Source: Rubritalea tangerina
GTDB taxonomy: Bacteria > Verrucomicrobiota > Verrucomicrobiia > Verrucomicrobiales > Akkermansiaceae
Assembly: GCF_042683245.1 (NCBI RefSeq)
Contig: NZ_JBHUJB010000033.1
Coordinates: 13,147-77,146 of the forward strand
DNA length: 64,000 nucleotides
Direction: 5' to 3'
In this document: one piece after another, positions 27,208 to 35,092 of the stretch
How positions within the stretch are numbered: position 1 is the stretch's first letter
Layout: each line of letters opens with the position of its first letter
Notes under the pieces: model-generated
Told to the model about the DNA's origin: nothing
Databases searched by the model: none
The model's input: only the letters and a program-made list of their open reading frames with translations
Translations under genes and position numbers: made by a program

Positions 27208-28602
27208 ATGAAACGTACTATTAGATCTCTAGCAGTTGCCATCGGAGCATTTTGCACCACGGCACTGAGCGCGGAAGAAGTCAAATCGAGTTACACGCTT
27301 ATTAAGAATGTGAACATTTTCGATGGTAAGTCTGAAGCCTTGGCTAAAGGTTCCTCGGTTCTCATCGAAAACAACCTGATTAAGTCGGTAGGCAAGGATG
27401 TGAAAGCGCCTGAAGGAGCCACCGTGATTGATGGTCAGGGTGGAACATTGATGCCAGGTCTGATAGATGGTCATGCACATGTGATGATCAACGCCAATTT
27501 TGATGAGGTTGAGAAGAACATGGACATTGTAGACATTTCAATTCGATCTGGGAGGGTTGCAGAGCGTTTCTTGATGGATGGCTTCACGGCTGTACGCGAC
27601 ATGGGTGGGCCGGCATTTGGCTTGCAGCGTAGTATAGATCAAGGTTTTGTGAAGGGACCGCGAATCTATCCATCAGGAGGGTTTATCTCTCAAACTTCTG
27701 GGCATGGAGATTTCCGTGATAGAGCAGACGCAGGGTTCTCCATCAAAGATGCGGGAGACCTCTCTAACTTTGAGCGCATGGGGATAGGCAATGTGGCCAA
27801 TGGTGTCCCAGAAGTGCTGGCAGCGACGCGCCTCAACTTACGTAATGGGGCCTCTCAGATCAAGGTGATGGCTGGAGGTGGTGGTTCATCTCGTTTTGAT
27901 CCGATTGACACCACGCAGTTTTCATTGTCTGAGTTGAAAGCGATTGTTGAAGCAACGAAAGATTGGGGAACTTATGTAGGTGCGCACGTATTTAATGATC
28001 GTTCGGTAAATCGTTTATTAGATGCTGGCGTAAAGTCTTTTGAGCATGCGTTCTTCATCAATGAAGAAACGATGCAGCGTATTGCAAAAGAAGGTGGTTT
28101 TGTGGTCCCGCAAATGTGGGGTATTTCACCAGATCTTGCACGCAATCCATTGATGCCATCGAACAAGCTTCCCATGATCAAGGAATTAGCTCAGCAATAT
28201 AAGGATGTGGGACGTCAGTTAGTTAAGCATAAAGTGAAGGTTGTCTTTGCATCTGATTATGTTGGAGCCTTTGCAGATGCTGAGCGTGCACGTCGTTATG
28301 AAATCTGGTGGCGTACACAGTGTTTTGACAGCAACTATGAAGTATTGAAGCAAATGACTTCGACAGCTGGAGAGCTTTTGGCGCTTTCTGGTCCACGTAA
28401 TCCGTATCAAGCAGGCAAGCAAGGAGTGATTGAAGAAGGGGCATATGCGGATCTTTTGTTAGTAGACGGTAACCCTTTAGAAGATATCACTGTAATCGGA
28501 GGGACAGACAAGTGGTTTGATGCTCCCGAAGAGTATAAACCAATTGAAACACTGAACCTCATTATGAAGGACGGGGTGATTTATAAGAATACGCTTAAGT
28601 AA
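27208..28602 (+). CDS. Exported amidohydrolase (prolidase/imidazolonepropionase-like)
   Basis: 464 residues from the ATG at 27208-27210, which gives a signal peptide (MKRTIRSLAVAIGAFCTTALSAEE); an in-frame ATG at 27109 would mask it. The metal motif is GLIDGH89-A-H91 and the later sequence QIKVMAGGGG holds the expected bridging Lys. GAHVFND and EHAFFI hold further His ligands and FASDYVGAFADA the catalytic Asp. The C-terminal ADLLLVDGNPLEDI closes the composite beta domain. This is the pattern of the Xaa-Pro dipeptidase and imidazolonepropionase-related group, many of whose secreted members split N-blocked dipeptides. It probably works in the periplasm on peptide or amide substrates; it is followed by a terminator and a porin. 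Confidence 0.9.
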   Translation: MKRTIRSLAVAIGAFCTTALSAEEVKSSYTLIKNVNIFDGKSEALAKGSSVLIENNLIKSVGKDVKAPEGATVIDGQGGTLMPGLIDGHAHVMINANFDEVEKNMDIVDISIRSGRVAERFLMDGFTAVRDMGGPAFGLQRSIDQGFVKGPRIYPSGGFISQTSGHGDFRDRADAGFSIKDAGDLSNFERMGIGNVANGVPEVLAATRLNLRNGASQIKVMAGGGGSSRFDPIDTTQFSLSELKAIVEATKDWGTYVGAHVFNDRSVNRLLDAGVKSFEHAFFINEETMQRIAKEGGFVVPQMWGISPDLARNPLMPSNKLPMIKELAQQYKDVGRQLVKHKVKVVFASDYVGAFADAERARRYEIWWRTQCFDSNYEVLKQMTSTAGELLALSGPRNPYQAGKQGVIEEGAYADLLLVDGNPLEDITVIGGTDKWFDAPEEYKPIETLNLIMKDGVIYKNTLK

Positions 28603-28618
28603 GTATTTGTTTTTATTT

Positions 28619-28649
28619 AAGGCCGCACTATGGAGTGTGGCCTTTTTTT
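28619..28649 (+). terminator. Intrinsic terminator after amidohydrolase
   Basis: AAGGCCGCAC (28619-28628) pairs with GTGTGGCCTT (28635-28644) with one mismatched pair-type (C opposite T near the tip side), followed by a T-run ending at 28649. Located 17 bp after the amidohydrolase stop. Confidence 0.88.
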
Positions 28650-28739
28650 CTCATGAGGAGGTGAACTCGACAAAGGCTGGTATGTAGGTCCTGAGCGTTG
28701 TGCTGATAGGGACAGGGGCCAGCCTAACAACATAGAAGT

Positions 28740-29960
28740 ATGAAACAAACGATACAGGTATTATTGGGTATGGTGGGCATTGGGGTGCTGTCGGCAGCGA
28801 ACAATGACATCACGGGGCCGGGTTCGGTAGAGAATCAGATTCAAGACGATGCTGTTGCGGGATCGCACACAGGCAAGGATTTATTAGAGAGGTGGAAGGC
28901 GCAGAAGCAAGAGATTAAGGAGCGGACGGGCTTTTTTATGAATTCGGATTATTCGGCTTTTTATTTGGGAGGCACGAATGATTTTGGGCCGAGCGAGGCG
29001 GGCAGTGGAATCTTCCGGGTGTATGGGGGCTGGGACTTGGTGGATCGTGGTGGGAACAATCAGGGAGGATTGATTTATAAGGTAGAGCATCGGCATCGGT
29101 ATGTGGATACGACGCCTGCGGGTTACAGTTTGGCGGTGGGGAATGTGGGGTTTCTTGGTGCACCCTTCAGCGACAACAATTTGCGTCTGACGAACTTGTA
29201 CTGGAAGCAGAAGTTTGCGGATGGTCGGGGCAATGCGATGCTTGGGTATCTGGATGCCACTGACTATGTGGACATTTATGGATTAGCGAATCCGTGGACG
29301 GCATTTACGAACTTGGCCTTCAGCACGGGTGGTTCGGCGATTGCGTTGCCTAACGATGCGACCTTTGGCGCGATGGCGGCTTTTTGGCTGACTGAGCAGG
29401 TGTATGCGATCGGGAGTATTTCAGATCTCAATGCCGACCCGACAGATCCATTCAAATCTGCGGACTACTTTTTTTCTCGCAATGAGTACTTCAAAAGTTT
29501 GGAGCTTGGTTGGACGACCTCTCAGGAGCGAGCTTACTTCGACAACATCGACCTCACATTTTGGCATGCTGACAAGATTGAGGCGACAGCGAACCCGGAC
29601 GGTTGGGGGCTTAACTTTTCAGCGACGAAGTGGGTGGACGACATTTGGATGCCATTCTTGCGCGCTGGGTATACTGAGGATGGTGGCAGTTTGTTAGAAA
29701 CCTCTGTGAGTGCGGGTGTGGGCTATCAGGCAGATGGAAGCAGTGACTTATTGGGAGCAGCATTCAACTGGGGGAGGCCTAATGAGAATACTTTTGGCCC
29801 CAATTTAGACGATCAATACACGATTGAGGTGTTTTACCGTTACCAGCTCACAGAGAATATAGCGCTCACACCCGACATTCAATTTTTGATCAACCCCGCG
29901 CTCAACCCGCAAGATAGCAGTATCTTTCTGGGTGGTTTGAGAGCGCGTATTGTGTTTTGA
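28740..29960 (+). CDS. OprB-like carbohydrate-selective porin
   Basis: 406 residues with a short signal peptide (MKQTIQVLLGMVGIGVLSAAN). After a charged linker (DLLERWKAQKQEIKERTG) the protein is alternating polar/aromatic beta strand throughout, and it ends in ARIVF, a terminal Phe as expected for outer membrane barrel insertion. The segment ENIALTPDIQFLINPALNP is typical of OprB-type porins. It should let sugars or other small polar molecules cross the outer membrane. It lies 137 bp after the amidohydrolase gene and 19 bp from the convergent DUF1254 gene. OprB membership is from motif resemblance. Confidence 0.85.
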   Translation: MKQTIQVLLGMVGIGVLSAANNDITGPGSVENQIQDDAVAGSHTGKDLLERWKAQKQEIKERTGFFMNSDYSAFYLGGTNDFGPSEAGSGIFRVYGGWDLVDRGGNNQGGLIYKVEHRHRYVDTTPAGYSLAVGNVGFLGAPFSDNNLRLTNLYWKQKFADGRGNAMLGYLDATDYVDIYGLANPWTAFTNLAFSTGGSAIALPNDATFGAMAAFWLTEQVYAIGSISDLNADPTDPFKSADYFFSRNEYFKSLELGWTTSQERAYFDNIDLTFWHADKIEATANPDGWGLNFSATKWVDDIWMPFLRAGYTEDGGSLLETSVSAGVGYQADGSSDLLGAAFNWGRPNENTFGPNLDDQYTIEVFYRYQLTENIALTPDIQFLINPALNPQDSSIFLGGLRARIVF

Positions 29961-29979
29961 TAGCTAGACAACTATAGGC

Positions 29980-31485
29980 TTATTTCACGACTTCAGGGTC
30001 ACCAGGTTTCCAGCTTTTGTCGAACCATGGCTCGAGTGGCCCGTAGAGGCGGAACATGAGGTTGAAGCTTTTACCCGGGCTTGTTTGAGCCCAGTTTGCT
30101 TCTTTTCCTGCAGGGGCTTTGGGACCGAACCAGACCGTGACACTACCATCCTCGTTGACAAGCAGGTCTTTTTTCTTGGAGTCGATTCCACCAGATTTTT
30201 GGTCTGTTTCGAGGATTGAGCGGGTTTGACCGCTATAGAGCATAAAGGACCAAAAGTTTGCTGCGGGAATGGGTGCTGGTAGTTCAATTTTATAGGTTTT
30301 ACTACCGTCGAGGTAGTCGCCATTTTTGTCCCTAGCAGTCATGCAGTAGACAGAGCCCTTTCCAATTGGTGGAGAAGTCATCGCTGGGGTGATGCCTGTG
30401 GCCATGTAGTGGAAATAGGTGCGGTCATCCAGCATGCGCACACCGTCGACAATGAACTCGTGGCTTTGTCTTTGGAATGGAGAATTCCACTGACGATCTT
30501 TGTAAAAGAAGACCTCTGGGTCACGAGGTGCGTAGGTGATGCTGCGTGCTGTGGCGTTGCCGATTGCGGCTGCCTCGGTGAGGATTTTTTTCATGCGAGC
30601 ATCAGGCTTGAAGGGTTGTCCCTTCACGATGCCAATAGAGCGGAAAGTGCCGACAAGTTCTGGTGAGAACGCTGTAGCTGGCTCGCGTTGTACAGCTGCA
30701 TTGATTTCTTCGAAAAACTTGAAGTTGTTCGCGTGAACTGTGTTGTACTTGAGGCCACTGAGGTTGACGAAGGTCTCTTTGGGTGGATTGGAAGTCTCGC
30801 TGAGAGGGTAGATGTTCATTCCCTTTTTGAATTTTTCTACCACTTCTTTCGTCTCTCCATTTGGGCCAGGTGTGAGGCGTACGAGAAACCAGTTCATGTA
30901 AGACTTGGATTTTAAAATGAAGTAACCCTCTGGCACTTTCCCATCATAGTTGGGTGGAAGTAGCAGGTATTTGCCGCCCTTGCCTTTGTCGGGTCCCAGT
31001 GCTCCGAAGTCTGCCACGTATTGAAAGGCTGCATCATCCATGAGTCCTAACACTCCTGCTGGAACGTCTAACACGATTGGCCCTTTACTGGTGTCAACGA
31101 TGCTGGTGACATAGATAGTGGTGGTATTTGGAGTGAGCCAGATGGAGCGTGCGTCCATGAGGTTTTCTTTGATGCCAATTTGGTTTGGTTGAAGGCCTAC
31201 TTGAGGAAGGCCCATAACAAAGGCCTGAATAGCAGCGACAGGAATACCGTCTAGGAATGCTGTGATCCCTCGAGTAAGGTCAAGGTTGTCATAGAGTTTT
31301 TCGACGCTTTCCTTGCTCGGCATGCCGTCGAAGAACTTGAGTTCACCGAGTGCCTCGGTTTTCACGATGTCAGGCGTGGTCACAGATTCTGGGACTGCAG
31401 CCGCATATTTAGGTGAGGCAGAAGTGCTGGCTGCTGCGAGAATACTACAAAGAATGCTAATGCTGAATGGTTTGTTCGTCTGCAT
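29980..31485 (-). CDS. Exported DUF1254/DUF1214 protein
   Basis: 501 residues. A signal peptide (FSISILCSILAAASTSAS) is followed by the DUF1254 domain (about 45-185; FNNLDL-type start LYDNLDLTRGITAFLDGIP) and the DUF1214 domain at the C-terminus (about 370-490; SFMLYSGQTRSILETD, VWFGPKAPAGKEANWAQTSP, FRLYGPLEPWFDKSW). Proteins of this family are widespread in the periplasm of Proteobacteria and PVC bacteria and have no settled activity. It is the second of a tandem pair with the gene at 31512 (26 bp apart), so the two are likely cotranscribed and may work together. Confidence 0.9.
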   Translation of the reverse strand: MQTNKPFSISILCSILAAASTSASPKYAAAVPESVTTPDIVKTEALGELKFFDGMPSKESVEKLYDNLDLTRGITAFLDGIPVAAIQAFVMGLPQVGLQPNQIGIKENLMDARSIWLTPNTTTIYVTSIVDTSKGPIVLDVPAGVLGLMDDAAFQYVADFGALGPDKGKGGKYLLLPPNYDGKVPEGYFILKSKSYMNWFLVRLTPGPNGETKEVVEKFKKGMNIYPLSETSNPPKETFVNLSGLKYNTVHANNFKFFEEINAAVQREPATAFSPELVGTFRSIGIVKGQPFKPDARMKKILTEAAAIGNATARSITYAPRDPEVFFYKDRQWNSPFQRQSHEFIVDGVRMLDDRTYFHYMATGITPAMTSPPIGKGSVYCMTARDKNGDYLDGSKTYKIELPAPIPAANFWSFMLYSGQTRSILETDQKSGGIDSKKKDLLVNEDGSVTVWFGPKAPAGKEANWAQTSPGKSFNLMFRLYGPLEPWFDKSWKPGDPEVVK

Positions 31486-31511
31486 GGTGCTTGTATAGAA
31501 GGCTGCTCTGA

Positions 31512-33008
31512 TTATTTGATTAACTCGACTTCACTTGGTCGCCAAGTTTGTTCAATCCACGGTTTGAGTGGAGAGTACATACGCAGAATGACGAACCAGC
31601 TTTTGTTAGGAAGGGTTTGAACCCAATTACTTTCCATTCCTTTAGGTGCTTTTGGCCCAAAACATACGGTGAAGGAACCATCGTCATTTTGTTTGAGGCC
31701 CTCGGTATTTCCTCCGACTGTGGGGGATAGCTGATCCGTTTGTAGCATCGATCGGGTTTGGGTGTCGTAGACGGTGACGGCCCAGAAGTTTGCAACTGGC
31801 GGATTAGCAGGGATAGTGAGTTTGTAGTTTTTTGAACCATCAAATACAGCCTTGTTTGAGTCGAGGTAGGTAATGGCGTAGTCAGATCCAGTACCTTCAC
31901 GTGGTGCGGCCATGGCTGGTGTGACGGCAGTGTAGGGATAGTGGAACATTACGCGCGCATCGCTGTTCATCGTTTCACCATCCTTGCCATTGAAGAAGAC
32001 ATTGCGATCCGTGTACGCCATGATCCAGGCGCTTTTGGTGTCGGGGTAAACACGTACACCTTCCATGTTCTTGTTGTGTCTTGGGTACCAGACGATGGAG
32101 CGCGAAGCTGCGTTGCCTAGTGCGACACCGTCAGCGAGAATCTTTTTCATACGAGCGTCTGGCGTAAACTTTTTGCCCTTTTGAATACCGATAGAAGCAA
32201 AGAGACCTCGGGTTTCAGCATCGACGACTCCTAGTGGCTCATATTGGATCACTTCGTTGAGGTGGTGGTAGAACTCACTATTGTTAGGGTGAATGGTGTT
32301 GAACGCCTTGCCGGAGGCGCTGATGAATTTCATCTCAGGTTGGTCTTTGAATTTTGAGAGTGGGTAGACTTTTACATTTTTTGTACAAAGCTCAGCAGCA
32401 GCTTTGACATTACCATTTTTTACAGACGAGCGTAAGAAGACCCAAACTTTGTAACTCTTGGGACGATAAACGGCAAAACCATCAGGCACTGGACCGTCAT
32501 AGCCCGGTGGAAGATAGAGGTATTTTCCTGCAGTAGGGAGGTTATTGATGAAGCGGAACCAGGCGTCATTAGCTGCACCTAAAAGACCATCTGGAACTTC
32601 AACGACGGTAGGGCCATCGCGTTTGAGATCTAGGTCAGGAATACAATACACAGTGGAACTGTTACCTGTGAGAAAGAGCGATTTGGGACCCATCAATTTA
32701 TCAAAAATCATTACTTCATTTGCCTCCACAGCACCTAAGGAGTGGGCTCCGTCAATGAGAGCCTTGAGTGAGGCTGCTGGCATCCCCTTAAGAAAGGTGT
32801 CCATTGCGCGTGTGGTGTCTAAGTAATCGTAAACCCTCCTCGCTGTCTGAGGAAGTGGAGCACCGTCGAGGAACTCGAGGGTTCCGATGGAGGTTTCAAC
32901 TTTGTTAGGAGTTGATATGGAGTCGAGGACTCCCTGTTTTACTTGGGCACTCGATAGCTGAACAAGTGAGAAGGCCAGTAAACCAGAGAGAGCAAATGTA
33001 GGTTTCAT
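31512..33008 (-). CDS. Exported DUF1254/DUF1214 protein, tandem paralogue
   Basis: 498 residues, same architecture as the downstream neighbour: signal peptide (MKPTFALSGLLAFSLVQLSSAQ), DUF1254 (VYDYLDTTRAMDTFLKGMP) and a DUF1214 C-terminus (AVTVYDTQTRSMLQTDQ, VCFGPKAPKGMESNWVQTLP, LRMYSPLKPWIEQTW). The two copies have diverged substantially and differ in the central region, so the duplication is old. It is the first gene of the pair and is divergent from the M19-type gene at 33168; the 159-bp intergenic region must hold promoters for both. Confidence 0.9.
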   Translation of the reverse strand: MKPTFALSGLLAFSLVQLSSAQVKQGVLDSISTPNKVETSIGTLEFLDGAPLPQTARRVYDYLDTTRAMDTFLKGMPAASLKALIDGAHSLGAVEANEVMIFDKLMGPKSLFLTGNSSTVYCIPDLDLKRDGPTVVEVPDGLLGAANDAWFRFINNLPTAGKYLYLPPGYDGPVPDGFAVYRPKSYKVWVFLRSSVKNGNVKAAAELCTKNVKVYPLSKFKDQPEMKFISASGKAFNTIHPNNSEFYHHLNEVIQYEPLGVVDAETRGLFASIGIQKGKKFTPDARMKKILADGVALGNAASRSIVWYPRHNKNMEGVRVYPDTKSAWIMAYTDRNVFFNGKDGETMNSDARVMFHYPYTAVTPAMAAPREGTGSDYAITYLDSNKAVFDGSKNYKLTIPANPPVANFWAVTVYDTQTRSMLQTDQLSPTVGGNTEGLKQNDDGSFTVCFGPKAPKGMESNWVQTLPNKSWFVILRMYSPLKPWIEQTWRPSEVELIK

Positions 33009-33167
33009 AGAGTGTGTTAGATTATGAGTATTTTACTTATTATCAAGTTAAAGATTGCAACAGTAGGGTGTCTGTTGATTACGGTTTTACCTATCCAAAA
33101 AATCTTGTTACACTGACGCGACATTGAATGCAGTGCTGGGGGGCGGCGTTCCAACTCTCTCGACCTA

Positions 33168-34448
33168 ATGAAAACATTACTCAAGACACTAGCAGCCTGC
33201 GGGTTGATGATGGGCGTGGCTTCGGCTAGCGAAGAATCGAAGACCTGGCCAGCGAGTGAGAAGGCTAAGCAATTTGTGAAAGACACGATTGTGATTGGTT
33301 TTTTTGCCAGCCCCAAGGGAGCGGGGTGGTTAGAGGAGAAGACGGTGCACGATTATCTCAATCGTTCGCGAGCAGCTGGGATTACGGGGCACGACATGAC
33401 GCTCGCAGCGACGAATTTTACGTGGGAGCAATATCTCAATGAGCTTTATAATTTCCGCAAGGCATATGCGGGGCAGCCTGGGCAGTATGTTTATGTTCGC
33501 TCAGTGAGAGATATCGAGCATGCGCACAAGACTGGGAAGACGGCGGTGTTGTGGAATGTGCAAACCTCTACGGTTCTCAACAATGATCTAAAGAAGGTGC
33601 CGATTCTTAAGGAACTGGGGATTACGAGTATGATTCTGACCTACAATGATGTGTTCAGGGCGGGTTCAGGAGGTCTAGCTGAATATAATGGGACAAAGAT
33701 TGGTCTCACTGCTTGGGGCAAGCAGATCATCGATGAGTTAGTGAAGTACGGTATTCTAGTAGATCTCAGTCACACCGGGCCGAAGACCTGCATGGATATT
33801 ATCGAGTACATGGAGGAAAAGCACCCTGGTGTTCCATTTGTGTACACGCATTCGTTACCGACTGGTCTGTATAAGAATGAGAAGAATGCGACGGAGCGCG
33901 GTTGTTATCGCAACATTTCTGATGAAGAAGCAAAGCGCGCAGCCAAGTCTGGCGGCTTTGTGTCACCGACATTTACCGAGTGGATGATGGATGGTATTTG
34001 GCCTGATGATATCACTCCGCAGCAATGTGCTGACATGATCGACTACTATGTGAAGCTGATTGGTGTAGACCATGTGGGGATTGCTTCGGATGACATGTTC
34101 ACGACGAAGCCTACTCTCGACTTTGTGAAAAAGAATGCGGCTGCTTATGATGATGGTGGTTATATGGTTAATGCTTTCAACAAAGGAGCGACTGATTGTG
34201 GTGAGCTCGCTAAGATTCTCGCAGCTGTGACAGATGAGCTGTGGAAACGTGGGTACTCTAACGAGGACCTTGCGAAGATCTACGGCGGCAACAAGATGCG
34301 TGTGTACCATAAGGTGTGGGAAGGTTTGCCAGATGAAGAGCGTAAGAAGGGGGCAGCGCTGCGTGCTAAGCAGTTAGAGAAGCTCAAGCATGAGGTTCAA
34401 GGGGATCCGCATGACCCGCTCAGTGGATCCGCTCTAACACAGAAATAG
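33168..34448 (+). CDS. Membrane-dipeptidase (M19) homologue with altered metal site
   Basis: 426 residues with signal peptide (MKTLLKTLAACGLMMGVASA). M19 features: GLTAWGKQIIDELVKYGILVDLSH202, VYTH228S, YRNISDEEAKRAAKSGG, DHVGIASD308 and YGGNKMRVY. However, the N-terminal HxD metal motif that should sit around residues 40-48 is replaced by IVIGFFASPKG, and the bridging Glu position reads LWNVQTS (N130). Thus the second metal site ligands (H202, H228) and the catalytic Asp remain, but the first site lacks H, D and the bridging E (assignment against renal dipeptidase from memory). It may bind one metal, use other residues, or be inactive. Genes around it (exported amidohydrolase, DUF1254 pair, porin) suggest peptide or amide use. 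Confidence 0.85.
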   Translation: MKTLLKTLAACGLMMGVASASEESKTWPASEKAKQFVKDTIVIGFFASPKGAGWLEEKTVHDYLNRSRAAGITGHDMTLAATNFTWEQYLNELYNFRKAYAGQPGQYVYVRSVRDIEHAHKTGKTAVLWNVQTSTVLNNDLKKVPILKELGITSMILTYNDVFRAGSGGLAEYNGTKIGLTAWGKQIIDELVKYGILVDLSHTGPKTCMDIIEYMEEKHPGVPFVYTHSLPTGLYKNEKNATERGCYRNISDEEAKRAAKSGGFVSPTFTEWMMDGIWPDDITPQQCADMIDYYVKLIGVDHVGIASDDMFTTKPTLDFVKKNAAAYDDGGYMVNAFNKGATDCGELAKILAAVTDELWKRGYSNEDLAKIYGGNKMRVYHKVWEGLPDEERKKGAALRAKQLEKLKHEVQGDPHDPLSGSALTQK

Positions 34449-35092
34449 ATCAATCGATGGTAGGCTCACATGTATTCATGTAGCATATATGTTGATAAAG
34501 TGAGCGCTTTGGGAACCCGAACGGGATTCGCTTCTCAAGCTCAAGAGGCGAGCTGCAGGAGACAAGCCTGGGGCTAGTCTTATATATACAGATCTCAACG
34601 ACAAAGGTGTTGAGGTCTAGCTATCTAAATTATTTTTAAGCCTGAAGCCTTTCAGACTTCTAGTCGATTTTTGCAACTCCCCAGAGTTGGTTTTGCCACT
34701 CTGGGATTGGTGTCGAAACCTCGTTGAAGTTTTTCAACAGTCTGTCGCATGTGATCGTGTGGACTTTTTGATTTAAGGTGGGTGAGCGCTAGGGCTGGGT
34801 AGTATTTTGTGAGTGGTGGCAGGGAATTTTTTTCGCACGAGAGAAGTTAGGGAAATCCATATTGCTGGGGGGATGAGGAAGGGGAGTATGATTGTTGAGA
34901 AATTTTTTTAGCAATTCTTTGTTAAGATATTTTCGATTTTAGCTGTGGATAAGGTGCAATGAATTTATTTCATACCTAGCTTCATGTTAGAACACGCTGA
35001 TTTTCAACGGGGAGATGATTCCTAGAGATGAACAGATGTTTGAAGAAGTGGGGGGGATAGATTTGTAAAACCCACAAAAAGACTACCACACA
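34449..35092 (+). other. 644-bp intergenic region with a chain of hairpins (34516-34738)
   Basis: No supported gene. Between 34516 and 34738 I see six or seven consecutive inverted repeats: CCC/GGG at 34516-34525; CGCTTCT/AGAGGCG at 34529-34550; AGAC-A-AGCC/GGCT-A-GTCT at 34560-34580; AGATCTCAAC/GTTGAGGTCT at 34590-34618; CTGAA/TTCAG at 34642-34655; CCCAGAGT/ACTCTGGG at 34680-34705; GTTGAA/TTCAAC at 34723-34738. None has a classical T-run directly after the stem. The remaining 350 bp to the giant gene are AT-rich and should hold its promoter. The stretch could encode a structured RNA, a long 5' leader or tandem factor-dependent ends. Confidence 0.55.

Noticed and set aside
34500..34580. tRNA-like words (CCCGTTCGGGTTCCC on the minus strand) upstream of the first giant gene
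   Set aside because: No cloverleaf with acceptor, D and anticodon arms can be drawn; the T-arm-like part pairs with the wrong spacing. It is better read as part of the hairpin series.
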